Source: Actinopolymorpha sp. NPDC004070
Lineage (GTDB): Bacteria > Actinomycetota > Actinomycetes > Propionibacteriales > Actinopolymorphaceae
DNA: 64,000 nucleotides
Direction of reading: 5' to 3'
Assembly: GCF_040610475.1 (NCBI RefSeq)
Contig: NZ_JBEXMJ010000008.1
Span: 124,001 to 188,000, forward strand
Shown: piece after piece, positions 1 to 11,245 of the stretch
Position numbering within the stretch: the stretch's first letter is position 1
Layout: every line of letters begins with the position of its first letter
Position numbers and translations under genes: made by a program
The notes under the pieces: generated by a model
Seen by the model: the letters and a program-made list of their open reading frames with translations, nothing else
What the model was told of the DNA's origin: nothing
Database searches by the model: none

Positions 1-1
1 A

Positions 2-283
2 ACACACGAAGGGATCTGGGTCGCCTGGTCGGTCGGGTCCGGTGCCCGGACCCTCACCTGGCCGCTGCGCCGCGGCGGGTGGGACCTAGTGGTGATGAAC
101 GCCGACGGCGACCCGGGTGTGGACGTCCGGTTGTCGGTCGACACGCCGTCGTGGCCGCGGTGGCCGGTGCTTGCGGCCCTGCTCTCCGGCGGCGTCCTGC
201 TCGCGGCGGTGGGGCTGACCGTCCTGCACGACGCTCCGCCTGACCGGCTCAACCCCTACGGCGGCACGGACCACATCCGCTGA
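2..283 (+). CDS. C-terminal part of a membrane protein (5' end outside window)
   Basis: An open frame runs in from the left edge and stops at TGA 281-283. The visible 93 residues contain a stretch around WDLVVMNADG (about residues 28-37 of the fragment), then one hydrophobic segment (PVLAALLSGGVLLAAVGLTV) and a short polar tail. Actinobacterial membrane proteins with a VVMNADG motif near the last membrane span commonly sit beside DUF4389 genes, as here (next gene starts 66 bases on). The protein is probably anchored by this last helix. No specific function can be given, and the start lies outside the window. Confidence 0.6.
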   Translation, partial: THEGIWVAWSVGSGARTLTWPLRRGGWDLVVMNADGDPGVDVRLSVDTPSWPRWPVLAALLSGGVLLAAVGLTVLHDAPPDRLNPYGGTDHIR

Positions 284-349
284 GCAGTCCGCCGACCACA
301 TCCGCCGACCACATCCGCCGACTACGTCCGCTGACCAGGAGGTTGCCCG

Positions 350-1170
350 ATGGGCCCGAACCCGCCAGATCAGCCAGCTCATCCACATCGGTCGGATGAG
401 CCACATCGGGCACATCAGGCGGATCGGCCCTATCCGGTCCGGGTCGAGGGCCGGTTGCAGCCGGACCTGTCCCGGTGGCTGTGGCTGGTGAAATGGATTC
501 TTGCCATTCCGCATTTCATCGTTTTGTGGATTCTGTGGCTCGTACTGTTGGTCCTGACCGTCGTCGCGGGAATTGTCGTCTTTTCACCGGGCGTTATCCG
601 CCGGCGCTCTTCGGGTTCGCCGAGGGTGTCCTGCGGTGGAGCTGGCGGGTGGCGTTCTACGCACTCGTGCTGGGTTGCGACAAATATCCGCCGTTCAAGT
701 TCGAGTCCGATCCCAGCTATCCGGCCGATCTCTCGATCGACTGTCCGCGGCGGCTGTCGCGGGGGCTGGTGCTGGTGAAATGGTGGTTGCTGGCCATCCC
801 GCACTACCTGGTCCTCGCGGTGTTCAGCGGCCGGACCGTGACGCTCGGCTCGCACGGTCACGGGTGGGGATCGTGGCCCGGCGGGGGAGCGGAGTACGGC
901 TACGGCCGGGTCGGCCCCGGACTGATCGGGCTGCTGGTCCTGTTCGCGGCGATCTCGCTGCTGTTCCGCCGCGTCTACCCGAGCGGGATCTTCGATTTCA
1001 TGATGGGGATGGAGCGCTGGGGCTACCGGGTCAGCGCGTATGTCCTGTTGCTGCGCGACGAATACCCGCCCTTCCGGCTCGACCAGGGAGGGGAGGACCC
1101 GGGCGGACCCGCCGGTACGGCGGACCGGCCGATTTGGACCGGGGAACCGCCACCCGCCCAACCAGCCTGA
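350..1170 (+). pseudogene. DUF4389 membrane protein gene with an apparent 1-nt frameshift
   Basis: The first frame (from ATG 350) encodes a proline/histidine-rich head, then LSRWLWLVKWILAIPHFIVLW and a membrane segment typical of DUF4389. The matching continuation (FTGRYPPALFGF, then a second LSRGLVLVKWWLLAIPHY repeat and DEYPPFRL) lies in another frame that ends at TGA 1168-1170. The switch is at 581-585, where the sequence has four T; five T would restore one frame reading VVFFTGRYP. DUF4389 proteins are small integral membrane proteins of unknown role with two such repeats. The break could be a sequencing error, a real lesion or, less likely, slippage. AGGAGG sits a few bases before the start. 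Confidence 0.7.
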
Positions 1171-1226
1171 GCAGTGCGGGCGATGAACGGCTCACCCGAA
1201 CGCCTCGGCCGCGCCCGGTCCAGACC

Positions 1227-1239
1227 GGACCTTCGCCCC
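1227..1239 (+). promoter_or_regulatory. Candidate DosR/DevR-type box (GGACCTTCGCCCC)
   Basis: The motif lies 102 bases upstream of the FbaB start and recurs almost exactly at 13061-13073, before the second Acg-like gene. It resembles response-regulator boxes of the GGGACC...GGCCC type described for actinobacterial dormancy regulons. It is followed by two small hairpins (CCCCTGT/ACAGGGG at 1236-1253 and ACCTGG/CCAGGT at 1267-1284) and by AGGTCC-taatc-GGGACCT. Assignment rests on motif recurrence and gene context only. Confidence 0.4.
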
Positions 1240-1328
1240 TGTCCCAACAGGGGCATCGGCTGAGAAACCTGGAGAGAACCAGGTCCTAATCGGGACCTGT
1301 GATCCACACACCCGGGAGGATCACCACG

Positions 1329-2222
1329 ATGGCCAGCCGCCCACAGCTTCGTCAACTCGGCCTGAACACCGGCAAGAAGGCCCGCCTGCACCGCATACTC
1401 TTCCAGCACGGCGTCGGCAACGGCACCGCGATGTTCCTCCCCTACGACCAGGGGCTCGAGCATGGTCCGCGGGACTTCTTCGCCAACCCCGACGCCGGCG
1501 ACCCGGCCTACATCGTCAAGCTCGCCCTGCGCGGCGGCTTCAACGGCATCGCCGTGCAGATCGGTGTGGCGGAGAAGTTCTACTGGGACTACGCCGGTGA
1601 GGTTCCGCTCGTCCTGAAGCTGAACGGGCGCACGGAGATCCCGGCGGCCGACCATCCGCTGTCGCCGCTGAATGCCGACGTGGCCGACGCCGCACGCCTG
1701 GGCGCGGACGCGGTGGGATACACCCTGTACGTCGGATCACCCGCGCAGGAAGAGGACTTCGCGCAGTTCCGGAAAGTCCGAGAGGACGCCCACCACTACG
1801 GTCTCCCGCTGATCGTGTGGGCCTACCCGCGCGGTTCGGCGGTCGACGCCAAGGGCGGCAAGGACTCCTTCTACGCCGTCGACTACGCCGCCCGCACCGC
1901 GACCGAGCTGGGCGCCGACATCGTCAAGGTGAACTTTCCTCATCCGGAGCACCGGAAAGGTGCGCGCGCGGAGTACGACACCGACGTGTCTCCGTCGCAG
2001 GCCATCGAGGCCGTGGTGCGTTCGGCCGCCCGCACCTACGTGCTGGTCTCGGGAGGGGAGAAGGCCGACGACGCGGAGATGCTGGACAAGGCCCGGATGG
2101 CCATGGATGCGGGCGCGCTCGGCCTGATCTTCGGCCGCAACGTCTGGCAGCGGCCGTGTGAGGAGTCGCTGGCCCTGGTGGATCAGCTCAAGGTGATCCT
2201 CGCGAAGTATCCGGCGGCCTGA
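1329..2222 (+). CDS. fbaB: Class I fructose-bisphosphate aldolase, FbaB/DeoC family
   Basis: 297 residues of the TIM-barrel DeoC/FbaB aldolase family, which cleaves fructose 1,6-bisphosphate into dihydroxyacetone phosphate and glyceraldehyde 3-phosphate through a lysine Schiff base without metal. The Schiff-base lysine is most likely K200 in ADIVKVNFP. The early LPYDQGLEHGP motif (about residues 37-47) and late phosphate-binding segments LVSGGEK and LIFGRNV (about 240-270) are typical. The ATG at 1329 has GGGAGGA eight bases upstream, so it is preferred over an in-frame GTG at 1299. A dormancy-type box lies upstream. Metal-independent aldolases often accompany stress or gluconeogenic states, which fits the neighbouring stress genes. 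Confidence 0.85.
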   Translation: MASRPQLRQLGLNTGKKARLHRILFQHGVGNGTAMFLPYDQGLEHGPRDFFANPDAGDPAYIVKLALRGGFNGIAVQIGVAEKFYWDYAGEVPLVLKLNGRTEIPAADHPLSPLNADVADAARLGADAVGYTLYVGSPAQEEDFAQFRKVREDAHHYGLPLIVWAYPRGSAVDAKGGKDSFYAVDYAARTATELGADIVKVNFPHPEHRKGARAEYDTDVSPSQAIEAVVRSAARTYVLVSGGEKADDAEMLDKARMAMDAGALGLIFGRNVWQRPCEESLALVDQLKVILAKYPAA

Positions 2223-2313
2223 CACCTCGGCCGAATGTGACGACTGCGACCGACTCCGACCGACTCACAAATCTTCAGACCTTCAGACCCCTCGAGGCTC
2301 CCCGGGAGCGAGC

Positions 2314-3474
2314 ATGATCGATGCCAGGCAGGTGGAACGGCTCCTCGGCTACCGCGATCCGGACGGGGCGGTGCTCTCGCTCTACGCCGACGTACCGGCC
2401 CAGGCGGTCGCGGTGCGGGAGATGTTCCTCCGGGTGGACAACCTGCTCGCCGAGCAGGCCGACTCCGCGCGGGACGCCCCGCACGCCGTGCGGCTGGAGC
2501 TCGCCGAGGCCCGTACGCGGGTGCGTGAGGCGCTCACCACGCACGTGCGGGACTGGCTCGGCCACGGCGTCGCCCTGGTGGCAGCGCCGTCGCTCGGCCT
2601 GCAGGAGGCCGTGCCGGTGTCGTGGCCGGTGCACACGCGGGTGGTGGCCGACCGCCGTCCGTACGTGCGTCCGCTGCTGTCGGCGCTCCACCATGCCCGG
2701 CCCTACTACGTGGTGGTAGTGGAACGCCGCGAGGCGTGGATCTTCCGGGTGGACGGGGAGAGCATCGAGTCGGTGAACAAGCTGGTCGGGGACGGCGTAC
2801 GCGACCCCTCCCACGCCGGCTGGGCCGGCTATGAGGAGTACAACACCCGCCACCGGGCGGCCGAACTCGCCCGGCGCCACTACCGGACGACCGCGGCGAC
2901 GGTGGAGAAGCTACTGGCGGCCAACGGCCGAGACCTGGTCGTCGGCGGCCACGAGGTCGGGATCGTGGAGTTCGTCGGTCAGCTGCCCGATGCCGTGCGG
3001 CGCCGTCTGGTGGGTACGTTCGTCGTCGACCCGCACACGATGACCGCGGGCGACGTCCGCGACCTCAGCGCCCGGGCCCGCGACCGGCGCCGGCGCGAGC
3101 ACGAACGCCGGGTGCTGGCCGAGATCGCCGACCGGGAGGCGAGCGGGCAGGCGGTGAGCGGGATCGAGGCCTGCGGGCAGGCGGTCAACCGCGGGCAGGC
3201 CGCCATGCTGGTCGTACGCGGGGACGCCGTCGTCGCGGGCTTCGACTGCGAGACTTGCGGCGAGCTGACACCGAAGGCGACGTCGAGCTGCCCGCACTGC
3301 GGTGGGCGGCTGCGCCCGGTGTACGACCTCGTGGACGAACTGCTCGCCCGGGTCGTGCAGCAGGGCGGGGAGGTGGAGTTCGCGGACGAGGTCGGCGACC
3401 CCGGCCCGGCCGGCGGGAACGAGGAACCGGTCAGCGCGATGTTGCGCGGCCGGCTGGTGCGCCCCGACCGCTAG
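2314..3474 (+). CDS. Vms1/Ankzf1-like (bacterial eRF1-type, Rv2629-like) protein with zinc ribbon
   Basis: 386 residues. The middle part (YYVVVVERREAWIFRVDGE, about residues 131-150, and VVGGHEVGIVEFVGQLP) matches the eRF1 domain-2-like core of the baeRF/Vms1 family, whose Rv2629 member belongs to the M. tuberculosis DosR regulon. The C-terminal part has a four-cysteine zinc ribbon (CETCG then CPHCGG, about residues 310-333). Family members are thought to act on stalled ribosomes or peptidyl-tRNA; here the role is inferred from family only. The conserved GGQ of true release factors is not visible. ATG 2314 follows GGGAG with good spacing. It lies 91 bases after the aldolase and may share its control. 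Confidence 0.7.
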   Translation: MIDARQVERLLGYRDPDGAVLSLYADVPAQAVAVREMFLRVDNLLAEQADSARDAPHAVRLELAEARTRVREALTTHVRDWLGHGVALVAAPSLGLQEAVPVSWPVHTRVVADRRPYVRPLLSALHHARPYYVVVVERREAWIFRVDGESIESVNKLVGDGVRDPSHAGWAGYEEYNTRHRAAELARRHYRTTAATVEKLLAANGRDLVVGGHEVGIVEFVGQLPDAVRRRLVGTFVVDPHTMTAGDVRDLSARARDRRRREHERRVLAEIADREASGQAVSGIEACGQAVNRGQAAMLVVRGDAVVAGFDCETCGELTPKATSSCPHCGGRLRPVYDLVDELLARVVQQGGEVEFADEVGDPGPAGGNEEPVSAMLRGRLVRPDR

Positions 3475-3529
3475 AACATCGCCGAGGACGGTCCTGGCGC
3501 GTGGCCTGCGCTGCCTGCCCCAGCGGCCG

Positions 3530-4675
3530 TCACGGACGCAGCAGCCGGCGGACCCGTGCGGCCTGCCGGGTCAGATGGTCGCGTTCCGGCACGCTGCCGG
3601 CGGCCCGGGACGCCTCGGCGTACAGCTTCGCGGCCCGCTCGAGGTCACCGGCGCCCTCGTGGAGGTACGCGGTCACCGCGGTGTAGCGCGGCAGGTCCGG
3701 GCTCACCCCGGCCAGTGCCGCCATCCCCGCTCGCGGTCCGTCGGCCTCACCGACCGCCACCGCGCGGTTGAGCCGCACCACCGGACTGTTGGTGAGGCGG
3801 AGCAGCTCGTCGTACCACTCCACGATCTGCACCCAGTCGGTCTCGGCGGCCGTCGGTGCGTCGGCGTGCAGGGCGGCGATCGCTGCCTGCGCCTGGTACT
3901 CGCCCAGCCGGTCACGGGCCAGCGCGGTCTGCAGGACCGTCACTCCTTCGGCGATCAGGCCGGTGTCCCACCGCGACCGGTCCTGCTCGGCCAGCTGCAC
4001 GAGGCGTCCCCCCGCGCCCCTCCGGGCCGCCCGCCGCGCGTGGTGCAGCAGCATCAGCGCGAGCAGCCCGGCGACCTCGGGTTCTCCGGTCAGGGCGGCC
4101 AGCTGGCGGGTGAGACGGATCGCCTCGGCGGCCAGGTCGACGTCTCCGCCGTACCCCTCGTTGAAGACGAGGTAGAGCACCCGCAACACCGTGCCGAGGT
4201 CGCCGGGCTGGTCCAGCGGCAGCCCGGCGATCCGCCTCTTGGCGCGGCTGATCCGCTGCGCCATGGTCGCCTCGGGGACGAGGTAGGCGGCGGCGATCTG
4301 CCGGGTCGTCAGGCCGCCGACCGCGCGCAGCGTCAACGCGACCGCCGCGGCCGGCGGAAGGGTGGGATGCGCGCACAGGAAGTACAGCCGCAGCGTGTCG
4401 TCGGTGGCCGGGGCCGGCCCGGCGGGCGGCTCGACCTCCACGGCGAGCTCGCGGTCCTGCCGGGACGCCGCGGCCCGGGTGGCGTCGAGGAACCTGCGCC
4501 ACGCCGCCGTGACCAGCCACGCCTTCGGGTCCCGCGGCGGGTCGTCCGGCCAGGTCTCCAGCGCCCGGATCAGGGCTTCCTGGACGGCGTCCTCGGCCGA
4601 GGCGAAGTCGGCTCCGCGCCGGACGAGGACACCGATCACCGCGGGAACGAGCTCTCGCAGCAGCGATTCGTTCAC
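3530..4675 (-). CDS. ECF42-type RNA polymerase sigma factor (sigma-70 domains plus DUF6596)
   Basis: 381 residues. Region 2 at the N terminus (SAEDAVQEALIRALETWP) and region 4 (LTTRQIAAAYLVPEATMAQRISRAKRRI, about residues 120-150) are clear; the long C-terminal extension, with LYLVFNEGYGG and ALNRAVAV-like repeats, is the DUF6596/TPR part that defines ECF42. These sigma factors have no anti-sigma factor and are nearly always encoded beside YCII/DGPF proteins. That is the case here: the YCII gene ends 10 bases upstream, and a PPOX-family gene lies before it, all on the minus strand. The C-terminal domain is thought to control activity. A second ECF42 pair lies at 61200-62755. Confidence 0.88.
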   Translation of the reverse strand: MNESLLRELVPAVIGVLVRRGADFASAEDAVQEALIRALETWPDDPPRDPKAWLVTAAWRRFLDATRAAASRQDRELAVEVEPPAGPAPATDDTLRLYFLCAHPTLPPAAAVALTLRAVGGLTTRQIAAAYLVPEATMAQRISRAKRRIAGLPLDQPGDLGTVLRVLYLVFNEGYGGDVDLAAEAIRLTRQLAALTGEPEVAGLLALMLLHHARRAARRGAGGRLVQLAEQDRSRWDTGLIAEGVTVLQTALARDRLGEYQAQAAIAALHADAPTAAETDWVQIVEWYDELLRLTNSPVVRLNRAVAVGEADGPRAGMAALAGVSPDLPRYTAVTAYLHEGAGDLERAAKLYAEASRAAGSVPERDHLTRQAARVRRLLRP

Positions 4676-4685
4676 GACGACCTGT

Positions 4686-5093
4686 CTACTCGGTGGCCGC
4701 GGGCATGCCGGTGAGGAACGGCCGGACCTCCAGCCACTCGTGGATCGGCTTGCCGCCGGGCCCGGGTGCGGCGGACAGATCCGCGGCCACCTCGACCGCG
4801 CGGTCCCAGGACTCCACGTCGATGATGTACCAGCCGGCGATCAGGTCCTTGGTCTCGGCGAACGGGCCGTCGGTCACCGGTGGCCGCCCCTCGCCGTCGT
4901 AGCGTACGAACGTGCCCTCGGGCGTCAGGGCCTGCACGTCGACGAGTTCGCCCTTCTCCTGCAGGCGATCGCCGAAGTCGCGCATGTACTGCACGTGCGC
5001 GTCGACCTCCTCAGGCGTCCACTGGTCCATCGGCCCGTGGTCGACCGCGGGGGCCGGGCCGCCCCGGTAGTGCTTCAGCAGCAGGTACTTCAT
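4686..5093 (-). CDS. YCII/DGPF-domain protein, ECF42 partner
   Basis: 135 residues, start MKYLLLKHYRG. It carries the DGPF signature (TDGPFAETKD, about residues 74-83) and a ferredoxin-like alpha/beta layout, ending at WLEVRPFL plus a short tail. YCII-like proteins are small dimeric cytoplasmic proteins; in ECF42 loci their role is not settled, but they form part of the sigma factor's own regulon. The gene lies between a PPOX-family gene and the sigma factor with short gaps (59 and 10 bases), so the three are probably one operon. The ATG at 5093 is preceded by CGGAGAC. Confidence 0.85.
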   Translation of the reverse strand: MKYLLLKHYRGGPAPAVDHGPMDQWTPEEVDAHVQYMRDFGDRLQEKGELVDVQALTPEGTFVRYDGEGRPPVTDGPFAETKDLIAGWYIIDVESWDRAVEVAADLSAAPGPGGKPIHEWLEVRPFLTGMPAATE

Positions 5094-5152
5094 CGTCTGT
5101 CTCCGTTCCTGGTTCTTCCTGGATTCTTCCGGACCTGTCGTCGGCGCTGCCC

Positions 5153-5650
5153 TCAGGCGTGCCGGCGTTCCTCGCGCTGCCGGACCAGCTCCTCCACCGC
5201 GCTCGGCAGGGTCGTCTCGAAGTCGATCAGCTTCGCCCACGTCGGGGTCACCACGATCCGGACCATGCCGTCGTACAGCGACCGCACCTCCGCCTCCCAC
5301 TCCACCCGCTGCTCGGCCGTCATCTGGTAGCTGCCGTTCATCTGGAGGTACTCCTCCGGGATGCCGTCGACGACGTCCATCTCGGCCCGGCCGCGGATCA
5401 GCAGGATCTTCGGCGGGTGCACCTCGGTGTCGATCGTCAGCGCCACCGCGGGGTTGTGGCGCAGGGACGGCAGCTTCGGGGCGTTCTTCGCCGTGCACAT
5501 GACGATCTGCGTGCCGTTCCAGGTGAACGCGATCGGGACGTTGCGGGGAGTGCCGTCCTCGGCGACGTAGGCCAGGCGGGCCAGGTCGCGGGCCAGCAGC
5601 TGCCGGCTGGTCGGGTGGTTCAGGATCTCGGAGATCTTGGTCGGCTGCAT
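5153..5650 (-). CDS. Pyridoxamine 5'-phosphate oxidase-family (PPOX) protein
   Basis: 165 residues with the split-barrel flavin-binding fold of the PPOX family (early LARLAYVAEDGTPRNVPIAF, then NPAVALTID and ILLIRGRAEM). Members bind FMN, F420 or heme; the cofactor cannot be told from the sequence. The ATG at 5650 has AGGAGA six bases upstream and is preferred over an upstream in-frame start that would add an arginine-rich head. It is the first gene of the probable PPOX-YCII-ECF42 operon, so it may be a target as well as a neighbour of the sigma factor. Confidence 0.75.
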   Translation of the reverse strand: MQPTKISEILNHPTSRQLLARDLARLAYVAEDGTPRNVPIAFTWNGTQIVMCTAKNAPKLPSLRHNPAVALTIDTEVHPPKILLIRGRAEMDVVDGIPEEYLQMNGSYQMTAEQRVEWEAEVRSLYDGMVRIVVTPTWAKLIDFETTLPSAVEELVRQREERRHA

Positions 5651-5896
5651 GATCGGTTCTCCTCGCCGGGTCCAACGTCGGGCTTCGTCGCGGTCTCGTC
5701 GGCCGCTGGTGCTCCTGGGACGGAGCCGGCACGACGTTCTCGACACCGACGGCGTACGAGTTTCCGGAAATCTCTTCAGGACCCGATCCCGGTGTCCCTG
5801 CGCGGGTTTCGTACCACCCGAAGCGCCGGAGGACAGTTCACCGTGCCGGTGTCACCTCTGTGCGCCGACACCGTGCGCAGGGCCGGCCGCCGCGAC

Positions 5897-6868
5897 TCAG
5901 GCGGTCGTACGCGACACCTTCGAGAGCTCAGGGTCGTGTACGACGGCCACCGGGCAGGCCACCCGCCGCAACACCGCGCGGGCCGTCGACCCGGTGACCA
6001 GCTCCGACGGCGGGTGCACGCGCCCGCCCAGCACCAGCAGGTCGGCCGGGCGGCTGAGGCCGACCAGAGCCGCCACCGGGTGGGACCGCTCGACCAGCGT
6101 TGCCAGCGGCACCTCGGCGTACTTCTCCCGCCACGGCGCGAGGGTCTGGGCGAGGGACCGGGTCACCCGAGCCTGGCTCTCCGCCACCGCCTCGGTCAGG
6201 GCGGCGGGGCTGTAGACGTAGGGGTCGGTGAGGTCCCAGGCGGCCACCGCAAGCAGCGGCAGACCGCGTGCCGTCGCCTCCTCGAACGCGAACTCGACCG
6301 CCGTCTCACCGGTCGACGGCAGGTCGACGCCCACCACCACCCGGGGTCCACCCGGTCCGCCGCGCCCGTTCGCCTCTCCCACTTCGGCCCCTCCGCCCGC
6401 GGTGCCGGCCGCCGGCTCACGCCGCGCCGGTACGACGACCACGGGGACCCGGGCGTGCACGGCCAGGCTCATCGAGGTCGACCCGGGCAGCAGGGAGGCC
6501 AACCCGCTGCGCCCCCGCCGGCCGACCACGCACATCCGTGCCCGGGAGACCATCTCGGCCAGGACCCTTGCCGGCGCCCCCTCGTACAACGCGGTGCCGA
6601 CCACCAGGTCCGCGTGCAGGTGCCCGGCCAGGTGTGCCCGCGCCGCCGCGAACACCTCCCGGCCCTCCTCGTACATCGCGATCATCCTCGGGGAGGCGCC
6701 GTGAACCCGCTCGGCGCGCCGGTGCGCGAAGGGCACGTACGCGTACACCAGACGCACTGGACAGCGGTGCGCGGCCGCCTCCTCCAGCGCCCAGTCCAGC
6801 GCGCGCAGCCCGTTGTCCGATCCGTCGACCCCGACCACGATGGCCGGGTTGTCGCCCGGTCGCGGCAT
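5897..6868 (-). CDS. Universal stress protein, two UspA domains
   Basis: 323 residues with tandem Usp domains. Domain 1 starts at AIVVGVDGSDNGLRALDWA (about residues 9-27) and ends with VVGRRGRSGLASLLPGSTS, a G-2x-G-9x-G-S/T ATP-binding signature. Domain 2 starts at RVVVGVDLPSTGETAVEF (about 178) and has a weaker end, LLVLGGRVHPPSELVTGSTARAV, so ATP binding there is less certain. Tandem Usp proteins of this type are common in actinobacterial dormancy regulons (Rv1996, Rv2005c, Rv2623). ATG 6868 follows GGGAG. It is divergent from the Rv1733c-like gene, and the shared intergenic region carries a possible dormancy box. Confidence 0.88.
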   Translation of the reverse strand: MPRPGDNPAIVVGVDGSDNGLRALDWALEEAAAHRCPVRLVYAYVPFAHRRAERVHGASPRMIAMYEEGREVFAAARAHLAGHLHADLVVGTALYEGAPARVLAEMVSRARMCVVGRRGRSGLASLLPGSTSMSLAVHARVPVVVVPARREPAAGTAGGGAEVGEANGRGGPGGPRVVVGVDLPSTGETAVEFAFEEATARGLPLLAVAAWDLTDPYVYSPAALTEAVAESQARVTRSLAQTLAPWREKYAEVPLATLVERSHPVAALVGLSRPADLLVLGGRVHPPSELVTGSTARAVLRRVACPVAVVHDPELSKVSRTTA

Positions 6869-6970
6869 CTGCACGTCTCCCTTACGACCTTGGTTCCGCC
6901 CAACCCTGGCAGCAGAATCCGGGCGAGGTGGCGCAGACTTCGCGGCCCGGGACGGTCGGCGCGGGATCGC

Positions 6971-6983
6971 GGACCAAGTGCCC
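6971..6983 (+). promoter_or_regulatory. Weak candidate DosR/DevR-type box (GGACCAAGTGCCC)
   Basis: It shares the outer GGACC and CCC of the motifs at 1227 and 13061 but has a different core. It lies between the divergent Usp gene (start 6868) and the Rv1733c-like gene (start 7136). The match is loose, and chance cannot be excluded in such G+C-rich DNA. Confidence 0.2.
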
Positions 6984-7135
6984 TGGGTGGTGCGCCGTCT
7001 CGCTGATGACCCTGAACGGTGGAGAGGTGTGGAGCCGCCGGGCGAACACCACCGGGCCGGTACCCGCACGAGTCACATTGTGGAGGCAGCGGACAGGACG
7101 CGCATCGCGCGCAGGACGCGCCCGGGGAGGTCCGC

Positions 7136-7747
7136 ATGGCGCGAGGCCGGCTGAGGCGGTGGACGGTCCTGGCCCTTCGGCGGCTGGGCTGGAGCCGTAA
7201 CCCGATGTGCCGTGCTTCAGACCGGGTGGAGGGCCTGCTGATCGCGGTGACGCTGGTGGCGGCGCTGGTGGCGATACCGGTCGCGATCGGCATGGGCCGG
7301 GGTGCGTACGCCGACGGTGCGGCCAGGTCGGCGGCCCAGCAGGCGGCCGGCCACTGGGGTACGGCCAAGCTGCTGGAGTCCGCACCGGGCTCGGTGGATC
7401 CCGGTCAGGACGCACCGAACCCGGTGACCACCTACGCCCGGGCGCGCTGGCAGGGACCGAACGGCGCCTGGTCCGAAGGGGACGTACCCGTGCGGGCCGG
7501 CACCGGCGCGGGCTCGACGGTGCGGATTTGGGTGGACGCCGCCGGCCAGGTGACCCGTCCGCCGCTCACGCCGTCACAGCTGTCCGACAAGGGCGTGGCC
7601 ACCGCGATCACCGCCCTGATGGGTCTCGAACTCGGCATCGTCGTCTGTTCGCTGCTCGCCCGCTGGTCGCTGGACCGTCGCCGGCTCGCTGCCTGGGGCC
7701 AGGAGTGGGAACGGGTCGCGCCGCGCTGGGGCCGGAAGTACCACTGA
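7136..7747 (+). CDS. Rv1733c-like two-helix membrane protein
   Basis: 203 residues. An arginine-rich N terminus (LRRLGWSRNPMCRASDRVE) leads into a first membrane helix (about residues 35-56), followed by an extracytoplasmic domain of about 100 residues and a second helix (GVATAITALMGLELGIVVCSLL, about 158-180) with a basic tail. This order (RNP-x3-R-x-DR-x-E before helix 1) is that of the Rv1733c family, a DosR-regulon protein of unknown function. ATG 7136 has GGGGAGG at the right distance. The nitroreductase gene follows 17 bases later, so the two are probably co-transcribed. Confidence 0.75.
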   Translation: MARGRLRRWTVLALRRLGWSRNPMCRASDRVEGLLIAVTLVAALVAIPVAIGMGRGAYADGAARSAAQQAAGHWGTAKLLESAPGSVDPGQDAPNPVTTYARARWQGPNGAWSEGDVPVRAGTGAGSTVRIWVDAAGQVTRPPLTPSQLSDKGVATAITALMGLELGIVVCSLLARWSLDRRRLAAWGQEWERVAPRWGRKYH

Positions 7748-8668
7748 TCCACGAGGAGTTCGGGATGTTCGTCACTTTGGACCTGCGCAAGCACGCCGAG
7801 GAACTGGTGAGCACCGCGCGGCTCGCGCCCTCCCTGCACAACGCCCAGCCGTGGGCGTTCCGGGTCACCGCCCGAAGCGTGGAGGTGTACGTCGACCGCA
7901 CCCGTGCGGTGGCCGTGGTCGACCCAGACGACCGGCAGATGCTGATCGGCGTCGGTGCGGCCATCTTCGCGGTCCGGCTGGGAGTGAGCGCGCTCGGCTC
8001 CGAACCCACCGTGTCGCTGATGCCCGGTGACGAGCGCGGCGACCTGGCTGCGGTGGTCTCCCTCGGCCCGGACCATCTACCGTCGATGGCCGAGACCAGG
8101 CTGCTCCAGCACGTGCCGCTGCGGCGCACGATCAGGTCCCGGCTGGACCCGGACGTGCCGGCGCGGACCAGGAGCGTGCTGGCGGGGGAGGCCGAGCTCG
8201 AGGGCGCCCAGCTGCGCTGGATCACCGAACACGCCGAACGCGGGGTGCTGTCCAGGCTGGTCACCGCCGCCGAACGCCGGGAGCAGGCCGACCCGAAGTT
8301 CCAGCACGAACTCGCCCGCTGGGTGGGCGGGGAGGCGCCGCTGTACGGCACCGGGCTGCCCGAGGCGGTGCTCGGCGTGTCCGCCAAGGCCGGGCACGAG
8401 GCGGACTTCCCGATGCGGGACTACGCCGGCGGCCGGCGGCGGCTGTCCTCCTCACCGGGCCGGCCGGAGCGGGACCCGGTGATCGCGGTCCTGTTCACCG
8501 ACGGGGACCGTCCCGTGGAGTGGCTGCGGTGCGGGCAGGCGCTGATGCGGATGCTGTTGTGGGCCAGCGTGGAGGGTCTGGCCGCGTCCTACCTCAACCA
8601 GCCGCTGGAGCTGCCCGACCTGCGCACCCGCGTACGCGACGACCTGGACCTGCCCGGGTTCGCCCAGC

Positions 8669-11219
<2,551 letters not shown>

Positions 11220-11245
<26 letters not shown>

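Noticed and set aside
581..585. Programmed ribosomal frameshift in the DUF4389 gene
   Set aside because: No canonical slippery heptamer and no conserved downstream structure seen; a one-base loss in a T-run is simpler.
5770..5800. GGACCCGATCCC...GTGTCC as a further dormancy box
   Set aside because: Match to the 1227/13061 word is poor and it lies between genes of the PPOX-YCII-ECF42 operon and the end of a Usp gene.
4880..7006. Long plus-strand open frame (708 codons) opposite the YCII/PPOX/Usp genes
   Set aside because: Arg/Pro/His-rich product with no recognisable domain; mirror of minus-strand genes with clear families. High G+C makes antisense frames long.
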